64,000 nt of DNA from contig NZ_LECW02000005.1 of the NCBI RefSeq assembly GCF_001042475.2, forward strand, positions 37,998-101,997. Direction: 5' to 3'. Positions 48,457 through 58,952 of this stretch are shown in pieces. Under the pieces are notes generated by a model. It was not told the origin of the DNA and made no database searches. It saw only the letters and a list, made by a program, of their open reading frames with translations. This stretch comes from Bacillus glycinifermentans (GTDB lineage: Bacteria; Bacillota; Bacilli; Bacillales; Bacillaceae). The position numbers and the translations under genes are program-made. Position 1 is the stretch's first letter. The number at the start of each line of letters is the position of its first letter.

Positions 48457-49848
48457 ATGAACTGGGAACTGGAAGTAGAAAAGAGAAAGGACGGCATTGT
48501 TCAGGATATACAGGATTTCTTAAAAATAAACAGCGTTCTAGATGAAAAGACCGCCGGGCCTGGCAAGCCGTTTGGAGAAGGGATTCACAAATGTCTGACG
48601 GCTTTGCTTGAAAAAGGGGAGACAAACGGCTTTACGGTGAAAAACCTCGATGGCTATGCGGGCCATATCGAATGGGGAGAAGGCGAAGAGATCATCGGCA
48701 TCCTCTGCCATATTGACGTCGTCCCGCCCGGAGACGGATGGACAAGCGATCCGTTTGCCGCCGACATCAGAGACGGCCGCATTTATGCGAGGGGCGCGCT
48801 CGATGATAAGGGGCCGACAATGGCCGCTTTTCACGCCCTGAAAATCGTGAAAGAGCTGAATCTTCCGTTGTCAAAGCGGATCAGGCTGATCATTGGAACA
48901 GATGAAGAAAGCGATTGGCGGTGTGTGGAGCATTATTTTAAACACGAAGAAATGCCTTCAGCCGGATTTGCTCCTGATGCCGACTTTCCGATTATTTACG
49001 CGGAAAAGGGGCTGATTGACGCAGTTTTGCACTTGGATTGCCCTAATAGCGGAAGCGGCGGGGGATTGGTTTTGGAATCGCTTCGGGCAGGGCGCCGTTT
49101 CAATATGGTTCCTGATGAAGCTGAAGCTGTCCTTTCCGGAACGGTTACACCGTATGTTGAACAATCGTTTGCCGATTTTGTAAAAGAAAAGCGGGCCGAG
49201 GGCCGAATTACGAAAAACGGAGACCGTTGCAGGATAAAAGTTTTCGGAAAATCGGCACACGCCATGGAGCCTGACAACGGCATCAATGCAGGGCTGATTC
49301 TGGCAGAGTTTCTACATACGCAAGCGCTTGATTCAGCGGGCCGCCATTTTGTAAAAGCGGTGTCAGATGCCTTTAGCGGTGACACGAGAGGGAAAAAGCT
49401 CGGGATCGCCGTAAGCGATGAGATCAGCGGTGACCTGACCTTAAACGTCGGACGGATCGCTTACGGGAAAGAAAAAGAAAGTACAGTCGGCATCAACATC
49501 CGCTATCCGGTGACAGAAACGAGCGGTCCGGTCAAAGAAGCGCTCGAACGCGTACAAGGCGGAAAGCTTGTGAGCTTTAAAGACAGCAAGCCGCACCATG
49601 TTCCAAAAGACCATGAACTGATCAAAACGCTGCAGCGGGTATATGAAGAACAGACAGGGGAACAAGCGGAATTGATTTCGATCGGAGGCGCGACATACGC
49701 GAGGTCGCTGCAAGCGGGGGTGGCGTTCGGCCCGCTCTTCCCCGGGCGCCCCGACGTTGCCCATCAGAAAGACGAATATATGGAAATTGACGACCTCTTG
49801 CGGGCGGCATCTTTGTACGCGCAGGCTATATACGAACTTGCGAAGTGA
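48457..49848 (+). CDS. pepV: Dipeptidase PepV (M20 family)
   Basis: The 463-residue enzyme has metal-binding motif ILCHIDVVPPGDGW, ALDDKGPT and GTDEESDWR, and the lid domain typical of PepV. It cleaves dipeptides in the cytoplasm. The length equals that of B. subtilis PepV. RBS AAAGGATG is eight bases from ATG 48457. Confidence 0.92.
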   Translation: MNWELEVEKRKDGIVQDIQDFLKINSVLDEKTAGPGKPFGEGIHKCLTALLEKGETNGFTVKNLDGYAGHIEWGEGEEIIGILCHIDVVPPGDGWTSDPFAADIRDGRIYARGALDDKGPTMAAFHALKIVKELNLPLSKRIRLIIGTDEESDWRCVEHYFKHEEMPSAGFAPDADFPIIYAEKGLIDAVLHLDCPNSGSGGGLVLESLRAGRRFNMVPDEAEAVLSGTVTPYVEQSFADFVKEKRAEGRITKNGDRCRIKVFGKSAHAMEPDNGINAGLILAEFLHTQALDSAGRHFVKAVSDAFSGDTRGKKLGIAVSDEISGDLTLNVGRIAYGKEKESTVGINIRYPVTETSGPVKEALERVQGGKLVSFKDSKPHHVPKDHELIKTLQRVYEEQTGEQAELISIGGATYARSLQAGVAFGPLFPGRPDVAHQKDEYMEIDDLLRAASLYAQAIYELAK

Positions 49849-49854
49849 TACAAA

Positions 49855-50310
49855 GTGAGAAGAGGCGTTTCATTTGAAATTCCCAACCGCGGCGGATGGT
49901 TTCTATCCGATATGTTACAACCGATTCGAATTTCTAAGTACGATTGGCTGCTTGATGGATACGAATGGTATATCGTTCAACACGAACAGCTGACAGATGA
50001 GGAGCTTTTTCCGGATGATCAAAACGTCGTGGAAGGTGAAACGCTGCAAACACGCTTGGAAAACACGTCATATACGATTTGTGCAGAAATGAAAGCATTC
50101 CCGAAGAATCAGCATCCTGAGCAAATCGAGACATATGGAGAGATCATCAAAAGCGAATGCAGTCTGATTGTTCTCATTGCGGATTCCTGTTATGTATCCA
50201 TCTATGGCAAAGACCACAAGCAGATTGGCTTGTTGTACAGAAATGCAAGAGCTTGCGGTTTTGAATATATAACAGATGAAAATGATGCAAGGACAGCGCT
50301 GCATGTATAG
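49855..50310 (+). CDS. DUF2691 family protein
   Basis: The 151-residue protein opens RRGVSFEIPNRGGWFLSDMLQPI and has the usual IVLIADSCYVSIYGKD near its end. The family is of unknown function and is found in Bacillus. It starts with GTG, only six bases after pepV, with a weak ribosome site, so translation may be coupled. Confidence 0.65.
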   Translation: MRRGVSFEIPNRGGWFLSDMLQPIRISKYDWLLDGYEWYIVQHEQLTDEELFPDDQNVVEGETLQTRLENTSYTICAEMKAFPKNQHPEQIETYGEIIKSECSLIVLIADSCYVSIYGKDHKQIGLLYRNARACGFEYITDENDARTALHV

Positions 50311-50364
50311 AATCTGTTACATAAAAAACACTTGATTTCGCACGTCGAAATCAAGTGTTTTTCT

Positions 50365-51294
50365 TTAATATTGAAATAAATCGCTTGATAGATAGCGTTC
50401 TCCGGTATCGGCGGTCATACAGACGACAATTTGATCGGCCGGCAGTTTTTTAGCCGTTTCAATCGCGGCAAAGCAAGCCGCACCTGAGGAAGGGCCGACA
50501 AGAATGCCTTCTTCCCGGGCCAGTCTGCGCGTCATCTCATACGCTTCCTCGTCGTTTATTTTCAAAATTTCATCATAGACGTTTTCGTTTAAAATATTCG
50601 GGATAAAACCGGGGCTTGTCCCGACGAGTTTATGTTTTCCGGGCTTGCCTCCGGATAATACGGGCGACCCCGCAGGTTCCGCCACATGGACCGTTATTTT
50701 CGGAAACAGCTCCTTCAGCTTTTCACCCGTTCCGGTAATCGTGCCGCCCGTTCCTGCAGTCGCCACAAACGCAGCAAGCGGTTTGCCGATTTCTTCTATT
50801 GCCCGGGCAATTTCCAAAGCGGTTGTTTTTCGGTGGGCCTCGGGGTTCGCTTCATTATCAAACTGCATCGGGATGAAGCTTCCCGGAATTTGTTCCGCAA
50901 GTTCCTGCGCTTTTTTGATGCTTCCCGGCATTCGTTCATCCCCCGGTGTAAGGACGACTTCTGCTCCGTACGCTTTTAAAAGGTTGATCCGTTCTTTCGT
51001 CATCGTATCAGGCATGACGAGAATCGCCTGATATCCTCTTGCGGCGGCATTCATGGCGAGTCCGATTCCCGTGTTTCCGCTTGTCGGCTCGATGATCGTA
51101 GCCCCGGGCTTCAGAAGGCCTTTTTCTTCAGCGTCTATGATCATTTGATATGCCGCTCTGTCTTTCACGCTTCTGCTCGGGTTGAAATATTCGAGCTTTA
51201 CGTAAACCTGTGCCGCATCCTTCGGCTGAACCCGGTTCAATTTAACGAGGGGTGTATCTCCGATTAAGTCTGCTATATTGTGAACGGCTCTCAC
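50365..51294 (-). CDS. ytkP: Cysteine synthase paralogue YtkP
   Basis: The 309-residue PLP enzyme of the O-acetylserine sulphhydrylase fold has Lys in PSRSVKDRAAYQMI (near residue 43), the TSGNTG loop near residue 70, and GTGGTITGTG. It starts with GTG behind AAAGGG. It is close to CysK, but the substrate may differ. Confidence 0.87.
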   Translation of the reverse strand: MRAVHNIADLIGDTPLVKLNRVQPKDAAQVYVKLEYFNPSRSVKDRAAYQMIIDAEEKGLLKPGATIIEPTSGNTGIGLAMNAAARGYQAILVMPDTMTKERINLLKAYGAEVVLTPGDERMPGSIKKAQELAEQIPGSFIPMQFDNEANPEAHRKTTALEIARAIEEIGKPLAAFVATAGTGGTITGTGEKLKELFPKITVHVAEPAGSPVLSGGKPGKHKLVGTSPGFIPNILNENVYDEILKINDEEAYEMTRRLAREEGILVGPSSGAACFAAIETAKKLPADQIVVCMTADTGERYLSSDLFQY

Positions 51295-51431
51295 ACTTGT
51301 GCACCCTTTCTAAGAAAACATGTTCTTTTCAATATCCTATCACAACCCCGTAAAAGTGAAAAATAGAGAGGTTATAAGTCCCTTTGTTTTTTGTTAAAAT
51401 AGTAAGAAGATCAATGGAAGGATGGCATGCC

Positions 51432-52010
51432 ATGCATATGTCTGTAAAACCGCATTTTTTTATTGGAATTCCTTTTCCGGCTGAGCTTGCTGAGCCGCTT
51501 TATCATTCCATCAGCAGCCGCCCGGAGTTTTCTTTTCATAAATGGGTTCATCCTTTGGACTATCATTTTACGCTCGTATTTCTTGGACCGGCTGACAGTG
51601 AGCCGCTTTCGGACCTTGAAGAAAGCTTAAGTCTGATCGCTTCTGACACGGACTCCTTTGAACTCCGCCTCAAAAAAACGGGGACGTTCGGCAAGCCGTC
51701 TGAGCCGAGGATCCTCTATGTTGAACCCGAATATTCCGCCGCTCTTTTTGAATTAAGGGAGCGGGTGAAGCAGGCGGCGGCCGGCGCGGGCTTTGAAATT
51801 GAGAAGCGGCCTTTTCATCCCCATATGACGGTTGCGAGAAAGTGGAAAGGGACCGCCTCCTTTAACGGGCGCTTAGATCCGCTGAATGATGAGGTTTCGT
51901 TCACGGCACGCAATCTCACCGTTTTTCAGACGCATCTGGACAAGGTTCCAAAATACGAGCATAAAACTGTTTTTCCTTTCGGCGCAAGACATCAAGCAGC
52001 AGAAATGTAA
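51432..52010 (+). CDS. ytlP: RNA 2',3'-cyclic phosphodiesterase YtlP (ThpR/LigT)
   Basis: The 192-residue 2H phosphoesterase has the two motifs HFTLVF near residue 41 and HMTVA near 128. It hydrolyses 2',3'-cyclic phosphates in RNA or tRNA. ATG 51432 lies after GAAGGA; an earlier frame start lacks a site. It begins the ytlP-ytlQ-ytlR cluster. Confidence 0.82.
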   Translation: MHMSVKPHFFIGIPFPAELAEPLYHSISSRPEFSFHKWVHPLDYHFTLVFLGPADSEPLSDLEESLSLIASDTDSFELRLKKTGTFGKPSEPRILYVEPEYSAALFELRERVKQAAAGAGFEIEKRPFHPHMTVARKWKGTASFNGRLDPLNDEVSFTARNLTVFQTHLDKVPKYEHKTVFPFGARHQAAEM

Positions 52011-52030
52011 GATTCGGAGTTGAAACAACG

Positions 52031-52975
52031 ATGGCACAGATTATTAAAATACAGGATTGCATTTCAAGATATGAACAAGACCCTTATCACTATATGAATC
52101 AGTTCATCCGCTTAAAAAAACAGCGATGGCAGTCAATGACGGCCATCGCGGAAGAGAAGGAAGCGGGCCGTTTTCAGATCGCCGCAGCCGCCCGGGAAGA
52201 AACGGGCGGCACGAAGAAGAAAAAATTTTCATTAAAAAGAAAAAAAGAAGCATCCGATATGAATAGTGGAAGAGAAGTCGATGATCAATGGTTTAACGGT
52301 TTGGAAGCCGAAATGGACGGAAGTTTTATCGCAAAAATCCCCGCCGGCAAAAAAGAGCTTGCTCCATTTTTTAAAGAATACCTTTATCAATTTCAATTAA
52401 AATGGGCAAGCTCGACGATTTCTGACATATCCAGCCTTTCCCGGGAAATACATAACGATAAAATTCTGCAAATTTTGGCCCAGCAGCTTCCGGATTCGTA
52501 TTTTCTGATGTACAAGCCTGTTTTGCAAGTGAATCAGGCGACGGTCGAATTAAGCATCATTCTGTTAACGCCGCTTGAAATCTATTGCATAATTTTCCTC
52601 GAAGGTGATAAGGAAAGCACCTTTAGCGGTTCCAAAAATCGTTTTTGGAAGGAAAAAACCGTACGAGGCAGAGAAACATCCGTTTTAAATCCGTCAACTG
52701 AACTTATCAGAACCGGTTCTGTCCTTTCGGGGCTTTTGAAGGGGGCAGACATTGACCTGCCGATTCGCAAAGCGATCTTCAGCAGGACTTCGTATATCGA
52801 TTACCCCGAACCTCCGTACGGAATCGACATTTATGACCGGAGAGAGTGGCGCAACTGGATCGCGAGACAGCAAAAAAACATCGCTCCGATTAAAAACAGG
52901 CAGCTGAAAGCCGCGAAAATTCTGTTAGCTCACGGCGTTTCCGATTCAAAGCGCAGAAAGGAATGGCTCGATTAA
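52031..52975 (+). CDS. ytlQ: Hypothetical protein YtlQ
   Basis: The 314-residue soluble protein has a basic linker (KKKKFSLKRKKE near residues 58-70), then a conserved domain with YFLMYKPVLQVNQATVELSIILLTPLEIYCI, a beta pattern like NERD/nuclease-related domains. A DNA or RNA link would be inference. It is flanked by ytlP and ytlR. Confidence 0.7.
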   Translation: MAQIIKIQDCISRYEQDPYHYMNQFIRLKKQRWQSMTAIAEEKEAGRFQIAAAAREETGGTKKKKFSLKRKKEASDMNSGREVDDQWFNGLEAEMDGSFIAKIPAGKKELAPFFKEYLYQFQLKWASSTISDISSLSREIHNDKILQILAQQLPDSYFLMYKPVLQVNQATVELSIILLTPLEIYCIIFLEGDKESTFSGSKNRFWKEKTVRGRETSVLNPSTELIRTGSVLSGLLKGADIDLPIRKAIFSRTSYIDYPEPPYGIDIYDRREWRNWIARQQKNIAPIKNRQLKAAKILLAHGVSDSKRRKEWLD

Positions 52976-53027
52976 CCGTCTGAACGTTATCCGGCTTTTT
53001 TCATATTATAAAATGGAGAATTGAATC

Positions 53028-53948
53028 ATGAGTGAATGGTATATCATCATTAACCCAAAAGCAGGAAGATCGTCGGCTCTCAGAGTATGGAAGTCGCTGC
53101 AAAAAGAGCTGCAAAAAGCAAACGTTTCGCACCGCTCGTTCATCACCAAGCATCCGGGGCATGCCGAAGTGCTGGCAAGGCAAATATCGACGATCCAGGA
53201 TGACCGGCTGAAGCGCCTGCTTATCATTGGCGGAGACGGCACCATCCATGAAGTCCTAAACGGATTGACCAGCCTCCAGGACATTCAGCTTAGCGTAATC
53301 CCGGCAGGCTCTGCAAACGATTTTAAAAGGGGATTCTCCATTAAAAAATCGGATGTCATCAAAGAGCTGAAAAAAGCCGGAAAATCACTGACCAGGACGT
53401 ATGCACTCGGAAGCTTTCTCACAAAGGACAGTGCAAACGAGCTTTATTTTGCCAATCACCTCAGCATCGGGTTTGACGCTGTCGCCGCCAAAAAAATGTC
53501 TGACATGCCGAAGTGGACGACCGTTTTCAGATTGAATCATCTGATTCAGCCGTTTTTGTTTTTGGCCGCCGCCTTTACGTTTAAACCGTTTGTCCTTTCT
53601 TTTGAAAGCGAAGACGAAAAGCGGACGTTTAAAAAAGTTTGGTTTGCGGCGATTTCAAATCATCCATACTATGGCGGAGGAATGAAGATCGCGCCGGATG
53701 CAAATCCGCGCGAAGAACTTTTAGATGTGACGATCATCGAAGACCGGCCGGTGCTAAAAAAAGCGGCGCTGTTATTTGCGATGTCTTTCGGCAAACATAT
53801 CGGTAAAGACGGGGTCACGTCGTTTAAGACGAAAGATATTTATTTTCATACGAACGAGCGGGTGCTGTTCCAGGCGGACGGGGAGATCATCGGTTCAGCG
53901 CCTGTTTTTGTAAAGACCGGGGAAGAATCGCTCCGCTTAAAAACATAA
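53028..53948 (+). CDS. ytlR: Diacylglycerol-kinase-family lipid kinase YtlR
   Basis: The 306-residue protein has the DAGK catalytic motif IGGDGTIHEVLNGL near residues 65-78, the opening INPKAGRSSA, PAGSANDFKRG and the later GGGMKIAPDANPREELLDVTII. The lipid substrate is unknown; DgkB, not this family member, is the main diacylglycerol kinase in Bacillus. Confidence 0.85.
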   Translation: MSEWYIIINPKAGRSSALRVWKSLQKELQKANVSHRSFITKHPGHAEVLARQISTIQDDRLKRLLIIGGDGTIHEVLNGLTSLQDIQLSVIPAGSANDFKRGFSIKKSDVIKELKKAGKSLTRTYALGSFLTKDSANELYFANHLSIGFDAVAAKKMSDMPKWTTVFRLNHLIQPFLFLAAAFTFKPFVLSFESEDEKRTFKKVWFAAISNHPYYGGGMKIAPDANPREELLDVTIIEDRPVLKKAALLFAMSFGKHIGKDGVTSFKTKDIYFHTNERVLFQADGEIIGSAPVFVKTGEESLRLKT

Positions 53949-53975
53949 ACCATTCGCATGAAAGGGAGACTTGGG

Positions 53976-54122
53976 ATGCGGTTGAAGCTCCCTGATACCA
54001 AGCGCTCTTTGGCATATTGCGGCTCTTTTCAAATTTTCGATAAAACGCTTTGGGCAAACGGCAAGCTTCAGCTTAAGCGGCATCGGCACACATATTCTTT
54101 ACGAGCCGGAGGGAATTTCTAG
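53976..54122 (+). CDS. Possible 48-residue protein of unknown function
   Basis: The frame opens MRLKLPDTKRSLAYCG and ends SLRAGGNF. GGGAG lies seven bases upstream. It is basic and has no membrane segment. No family is recognised. The rest of the 360-bp gap contains only a strong terminator. Confidence 0.35.
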   Translation: MRLKLPDTKRSLAYCGSFQIFDKTLWANGKLQLKRHRHTYSLRAGGNF

Positions 54123-54162
54123 TTTTGCTTGACGAAGTTTGGCGTATAGCGCTAAAATTTAT

Positions 54163-54213
54163 AAGACGGCTATTGTTTAGCACAGATGACTCTCAATAGC
54201 CGTCTTTTTATTT
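54163..54213 (+). terminator. Strong terminator before ytmP
   Basis: A 13-bp stem (AAGACGGCTATTG / CAATAGCCGTCTT) with 18-base loop is followed by a T-rich run. Confidence 0.85.
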
Positions 54214-54308
54214 TAATAGAGAGATGATCAATACAGCATCTTGTTTTCCGGCCAAGGAAGGCAAATGCTTTTAAAAACTTTTAATGAAATGATGGGTTGA
54301 AAATCGAT

Positions 54309-55112
54309 ATGAACTGGTTGGGACAATTACTAGGTAGCGAATGGGAGATTTCCCCCGCAGGAGGAGCTACAGGAGACGCATATTATGCAGAACATAATGG
54401 GCAGCAGCTTTTTTTAAAGCGGAACAGCTCCCCTTTTTTGGCTGTCCTGTCCGCGGAAGGAATTGTTCCTAAGCTCGTTTGGACGAAACGAATGGAAAAC
54501 GGGGATGTGATTACGGCGCAGCACTGGCTCAGCGGCAGAGAGCTGAAACCGAAGGACATGAACAGCCAGGCGGTGGCTGAGATGCTTCGGAAAATTCACA
54601 CCTCCAAAGAGCTTTTGGATATGCTGAAAAGACTCGGCAAGCAGCCTTTTCAGCCAAGCTCCGTGATCACGCAATTAAAGCAATTTATCCAAGCCCGGCA
54701 ATATCCGATTCCGCTGCTGGATCAAGTGCTCTTTTACCTTGAGCACCATCTTGATGACGTTCAGACGGGTGAAAAAGTCGTCTGCCACTGCGATATTAAT
54801 CATAATAATTGGCTTCTTACAGATCAGAACCAGCTTTATTTAATCGATTGGGACGGTCCTATGATTGCAGATCCTGCCATAGATCTCGGGCCCCTTCTGT
54901 ACCACTACGTTGAGGAGAAGGAATGGGAAAGCTGGCTCGAGCGGTACGGCGCTTCATTAACGGACAATCTAAAGCTGAGAATGGCCTGGTACGTATTGGC
55001 AGAAACAGCGATGACAACGCTCAGGCAAAAGGCGAAAAGAAATCAAGAGGGCTTTAACCAGGGGCTCGAACAGCTGCACTTGCTCCTGAAGCGTCTCCTC
55101 CGCACTTCATGA
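54309..55112 (+). CDS. ytmP: Aminoglycoside-phosphotransferase/choline-kinase-like protein YtmP
   Basis: The 267-residue kinase-fold protein has Brenner motif HCDINHNNWLL near residue 153 and DFG-like IDWDGP near 172. Family members phosphorylate small alcohols or sugars; the substrate is unknown. ATG 54309 was preferred over TTG 54297; neither has a strong site. Confidence 0.75.
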   Translation: MNWLGQLLGSEWEISPAGGATGDAYYAEHNGQQLFLKRNSSPFLAVLSAEGIVPKLVWTKRMENGDVITAQHWLSGRELKPKDMNSQAVAEMLRKIHTSKELLDMLKRLGKQPFQPSSVITQLKQFIQARQYPIPLLDQVLFYLEHHLDDVQTGEKVVCHCDINHNNWLLTDQNQLYLIDWDGPMIADPAIDLGPLLYHYVEEKEWESWLERYGASLTDNLKLRMAWYVLAETAMTTLRQKAKRNQEGFNQGLEQLHLLLKRLLRTS

Positions 55113-55385
55113 AAACGAGCCTATTTCTCTGACCCATTGCGTGAGACGGTCCTGGTGATCTGAGATATGGTCGTTGATTGAAGAAGTCGATTTCCCTCTC
55201 TGGCTGTACAGGTAAATGTCTTCAAGGATGCCTTTAAGGTTTGCATCAACATGTGTATTGGCCATCAGCGACTTAATAATCCGTTCCATCTGTTCGCATT
55301 CGGCGACGGTGCCCGTGCAGTCCGCCTGATGATCGGAGAGGATGTCCTGTAAGAGACGAATTTGATTTTCTTGATTTAATCCCAT
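55107..55385 (-). CDS. ytzH: YtzH-like protein
   Basis: The 92-residue protein ([16 protein letters not shown]...) is soluble and helical, rich in acidic residues and Cys ([12 protein letters not shown]). It matches YtzH in size and place. The function is unknown. It is convergent with ytmP, with a 6-base overlap. Confidence 0.75.
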   Translation of the reverse strand: MGLNQENQIRLLQDILSDHQADCTGTVAECEQMERIIKSLMANTHVDANLKGILEDIYLYSQRGKSTSSINDHISDHQDRLTQWVREIGSFS

Positions 55386-55452
55386 GATATTAGCTCTTCC
55401 CTTCATTTGCATATATGGATTAAATTGTTCAGAACGCTTATTTTTTATACAT

Positions 55453-55485
55453 GAAAGACCCGGGGTCGAAAGCCCCGGGTCTTTC
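55453..55485. repeat. Perfect 13-bp inverted repeat between ytzH and trmB
   Basis: GAAAGACCCGGGG and CCCCGGGTCTTTC flank the loop TCGAAAG. No long T run follows on either strand. It sits in the divergent region between ytzH and trmB, which suggests an RNA structure or protein site rather than a simple terminator. Confidence 0.8.
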
Positions 55486-55566
55486 GCGTCTCTCCAAGAG
55501 GCCTTGCGGGGCGGTGGATTTCGTGGTATGTTGTTAGACGATATAACAGATAGAGGTGTAAAGTAC

Positions 55567-56208
55567 ATGCGAATGCGTCACAAGCCTTGGGCGGACGATT
55601 ATTTGGCTGAAAACTCCGATATTGTCATCATCGACCCGTCCCAGTATAAAGGGAAATGGCATTCCGTTTTTGGAAATGACAACCCGCTTCATATCGAAGT
55701 AGGAACCGGAAAGGGCCAATTTATTTCAGGAATGGCGCTCAAACATCCGGATGTAAACTATATCGGCATCGAATTGTTTAAAAGCGTCATCGTAACGGCG
55801 GTCGATAAGGTAAAGCAGACGGGGGCGCCGAACGTAAAGCTTTTAAACATCAATGCTAACGATCTTTCCGAAGTATTTGCGGAAGGGGAAATTGAGCGGG
55901 TGTATTTGAATTTTTCCGATCCGTGGCCTAAAAAACGCCATGAAAAACGCCGTCTGACAAACCATGCTTTCATAAAAAAATACGAGCGCGTCTTGGGGGG
56001 AAAAGGTGCGATTCACTTTAAAACGGATAATCGCGGATTATTTGAATATTCCCTGACGAGCTTTTCCGAATACGGACTCGTTTTGACGTTCGTCAGCCTT
56101 GATTTGCATCAGAGCGATTTTGAAGGGAACGTCATGACGGAATATGAAGAAAAATTTGCTGCCAAAGGCCAGCCGATTTACAGGGTTGAAGCCGAGTGGA
56201 GAACATGA
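55567..56208 (+). CDS. trmB: tRNA (guanine-N7-)-methyltransferase TrmB
   Basis: The 213-residue enzyme methylates G46 in tRNA. SAM motif [18 protein letters not shown] and the catalytic region [16 protein letters not shown] are complete. RBS AGAGGTG precedes ATG 55567. A large open frame upstream is not coding. Confidence 0.93.
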   Translation: MRMRHKPWADDYLAENSDIVIIDPSQYKGKWHSVFGNDNPLHIEVGTGKGQFISGMALKHPDVNYIGIELFKSVIVTAVDKVKQTGAPNVKLLNINANDLSEVFAEGEIERVYLNFSDPWPKKRHEKRRLTNHAFIKKYERVLGGKGAIHFKTDNRGLFEYSLTSFSEYGLVLTFVSLDLHQSDFEGNVMTEYEEKFAAKGQPIYRVEAEWRT

Positions 56209-56240
56209 AAAAACAGACGATCTAAAAGTCTGTTTTTTTT
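56209..56240 (+). terminator. Terminator after trmB
   Basis: An 8-9-bp stem (AAACAGAC / GTCTGTTT) is followed by a run of Ts. Confidence 0.8.
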
Positions 56241-56292
56241 TGCGTACAAATTGGCCGGATTTTTTTGCTACGATAAGGTGGGAGGGATCATA

Positions 56293-57138
56293 ATGGAAAC
56301 TTTACACATCGGCGGTATCAAGCTGACCTGGCTGAACGGCGGCGTAACGCATATGGACGGCGGCGCCATGTTCGGCGTTGTTCCAAAGCCGCTATGGTCA
56401 AAAAAATATCATGTAAATGAAAAAAATCAGATCGAATTGAGGACAGATCCGATTCTTGTCCAAAAGGACGGAACCAATCTGCTGATCGATTCGGGAATCG
56501 GGTGCGGGAAGCTCTCGGACAAACAAAAAAGAAATTTCGGGGTGACGGAAGAATCTTCGCTGGATGAGTCGTTACAGGCGCTTGGCCTTTCAGCGGAGGA
56601 TATTGACGGGGTGCTGATGACCCACCTTCATTTCGACCATGCCTGCGGCTTGACGCGGTATGAAGGGGATAAACTTGTCTCCGTTTTTCCGAATGCCGCC
56701 ATTTATACGTCCTTGATCGAGTGGGAAGAGATGAAAAACCCGAACATCCGTTCAAGAAATACATATTGGAAAGAGAACTGGGAACCGGTTCAGCAGCAAG
56801 TGACAACATTTGAGCAAAAGCTTGACGTACTGCCCGGCATCACGATGCATCATACTGGCGGGCATAGCGACGGCCACTCTGTGATCGTTCTCGAAGATTC
56901 CGGTGAGACGGCGCTTCACATGGCTGACATCATGCCGACGCAAGCCCACCGGAACCCATTATGGGTGCTCGCTTATGACGATTACCCAATGACATCGATT
57001 GCCGCAAAACAAAAATGGCAGGCTGCCGCTGCCGAAAAAGACGCATGGTACATTTTTTACCATGATGCATCTTACAGGGCTTTGAAATGGGATGAAAACG
57101 GCGATATCAAAGTTTCAGTGAAAAGGCAAAAACAGTAG
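56293..57138 (+). CDS. ytnP: Quorum-quenching lactonase YtnP (metallo-beta-lactamase fold)
   Basis: The 281-residue enzyme has the metal motif [10 protein letters not shown] near residues 110-119, later His in HTGGHSDGH and Asp in [11 protein letters not shown]. YtnP of Bacillus degrades acyl-homoserine lactones and the Streptomyces gamma-butyrolactone signal that controls streptomycin. ATG 56293 follows GGGAGGG. Confidence 0.88.
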   Translation: METLHIGGIKLTWLNGGVTHMDGGAMFGVVPKPLWSKKYHVNEKNQIELRTDPILVQKDGTNLLIDSGIGCGKLSDKQKRNFGVTEESSLDESLQALGLSAEDIDGVLMTHLHFDHACGLTRYEGDKLVSVFPNAAIYTSLIEWEEMKNPNIRSRNTYWKENWEPVQQQVTTFEQKLDVLPGITMHHTGGHSDGHSVIVLEDSGETALHMADIMPTQAHRNPLWVLAYDDYPMTSIAAKQKWQAAAAEKDAWYIFYHDASYRALKWDENGDIKVSVKRQKQ

Positions 57139-57215
57139 TTCTCCTTTTTTTGTGAATGGTTTACCCGAATGTTATCCATCCTATAGGTAATTAACATGTG
57201 AAAGGAAGGCTACGG

Positions 57216-58913
57216 GTGAGCTACAAAGATCTGAACGAGCATGTCATTGAAACCAAATTAAGAGGATTTGAAGTGCTTTCGACTCCCATGCTGAATAAAG
57301 GGGTGGCGTTTCCGCTTGAGGAAAGGGAAGCCCTGGGCTTAACGGGCCTTCTTCCGCCGAAGGTGCTGACATTGGAGGAGCAGGCAAAGCGGGCTTACAA
57401 GCAGTTTCTCTCACAGCCTGATGACTTAAGCAAAAACGTATATTTGACCGCTCTTCATGACCGAAATGAAGTGCTCTTTTACAGGCTGCTGAATGATCAT
57501 ATGACAGAGATGCTGCCGATCGTTTATACTCCGACCGTCGGTACGGCGATCCAGCAGTACAGCCATGAGTACAGAAAGCCGCGCGGTCTGTTTTTGTCCG
57601 TCAATGACCCGGCCGGGATGAAAACGGCTTTTGAAAACCTGGCGGCTGAGAAGGATAGGATCGACTTAATCGTGGCTACTGACGCCGAGGGGATTCTCGG
57701 CATCGGAGACTGGGGAGTCGGAGGGATCGCCATCTCCATCGGAAAGCTTGCCGTCTATACGGCTGCGGCCGGAATTGACCCGAACAGGGTGCTTCCTGTC
57801 GTGATTGATGCGGGTACGAACCAGGAGAGGCTCTTAAACGATCCCCTCTATGTCGGAAACCAGCATTCGCGAATCAGGGGCGAGCGTTATGAATCATTTA
57901 TCGAGCAGTATGTCGAGATTGCGACTAAGACCTTTCCGGGCGTCTTGCTGCACTGGGAGGATTTCGGCACGCAAAATGCCCGCCGGATTTTGAAAAAATA
58001 TAAAGACAAAATATGCACCTTTAACGATGATATTCAAGGAACCGGAGCGGTCACGCTTGCCGCTGTGCTGGCGGCCGTGAAAATCTCAAAAATTCCGCTG
58101 AAAGACCATAAAATTGTGATATTTGGAGCGGGTACGGCGGGTATCGGCAACGCCGAACAGATCCGGTCCGCGTTCATCAAACAGGGGATGTCGGAAGAGG
58201 AAGCGTACCGCCGTTTCTGGTGCATCGACCGGAACGGACTGCTGACGGACGATATGAACGATTTGCAGGACATGCAAAAGCCTTATGCAAGGCCGGCCGA
58301 TGAAGTGAAGGATTTTGAGCGGAACGGTCCCGGACAAACGATTGATTTGGAAGAGGTCGTCAGGAAAGTGCAGCCGACGATTTTGATCGGAACATCGACC
58401 GTCTCAGGCGCATTCACCGAAAAAATCGTAAAAGAAATGGCGTCTCATACCGAACGCCCGGCGATATTCCCGATGTCAAATCCTACGCCTTTATCAGAGG
58501 CAAAGCCGGAGGATTTAATTGCATGGACGGAAGGGCGTGCGCTCGTCGCTACTGGAAGCCCATTTGATCCCGTGCAGTATAACGGCACGGAATACGTCAT
58601 CGGCCAGGCGAACAACGCTTTTGTGTTTCCGGGCCTCGGACTCGGAACGCTCGTCTCAAAGGCAAAACTCATCACCGACAACATGTTCTTTGCAAGCGCC
58701 GAAGCGATTGCCAATATGGTTGATGTCGGCAAGCCGGGAGCGGCTTTGCTGCCTCAGGTGGAAGATTTGCGGACGGTGTCGGCGACCGTCGCTGTGGCTG
58801 TTATTAAAGCGGCCGTCCAGGACGGGGTTGCCGCATCACAGCCCCAGGATATCATCCAGGCGGTGCAGGACGCGATGTGGTATCCGGTTTATCGGCCGAT
58901 TCGCGCCATATAG
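57216..58913 (+). CDS. malS: NAD-dependent malic enzyme MalS
   Basis: The 565-residue enzyme converts malate to pyruvate and CO2. It shows [14 protein letters not shown], the NAD-binding [10 protein letters not shown], the metal site [12 protein letters not shown] and [11 protein letters not shown], and the signature [10 protein letters not shown]. The GTG start at 57216 follows GAAAGGAAGG and gives the usual length. It is one of several malic enzymes in Bacillus. Confidence 0.92.
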   Translation: MSYKDLNEHVIETKLRGFEVLSTPMLNKGVAFPLEEREALGLTGLLPPKVLTLEEQAKRAYKQFLSQPDDLSKNVYLTALHDRNEVLFYRLLNDHMTEMLPIVYTPTVGTAIQQYSHEYRKPRGLFLSVNDPAGMKTAFENLAAEKDRIDLIVATDAEGILGIGDWGVGGIAISIGKLAVYTAAAGIDPNRVLPVVIDAGTNQERLLNDPLYVGNQHSRIRGERYESFIEQYVEIATKTFPGVLLHWEDFGTQNARRILKKYKDKICTFNDDIQGTGAVTLAAVLAAVKISKIPLKDHKIVIFGAGTAGIGNAEQIRSAFIKQGMSEEEAYRRFWCIDRNGLLTDDMNDLQDMQKPYARPADEVKDFERNGPGQTIDLEEVVRKVQPTILIGTSTVSGAFTEKIVKEMASHTERPAIFPMSNPTPLSEAKPEDLIAWTEGRALVATGSPFDPVQYNGTEYVIGQANNAFVFPGLGLGTLVSKAKLITDNMFFASAEAIANMVDVGKPGAALLPQVEDLRTVSATVAVAVIKAAVQDGVAASQPQDIIQAVQDAMWYPVYRPIRAI

Positions 58914-58914
58914 C

Positions 58915-58950
58915 AAAGATGCGGCACATTCAGATGGCCGCATCTTTTTT
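58915..58950. terminator. Bidirectional terminator between malS and ytzB
   Basis: An 11-bp stem (AAAGATGCGGC / GCCGCATCTTT) lies between convergent genes with T runs. Confidence 0.85.
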
Positions 58951-58952
58951 CA

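Noticed and set aside
56293..57138. ytnP as a new quorum-quenching system
   Set aside because: The enzyme is a known Bacillus lactonase in its usual place.
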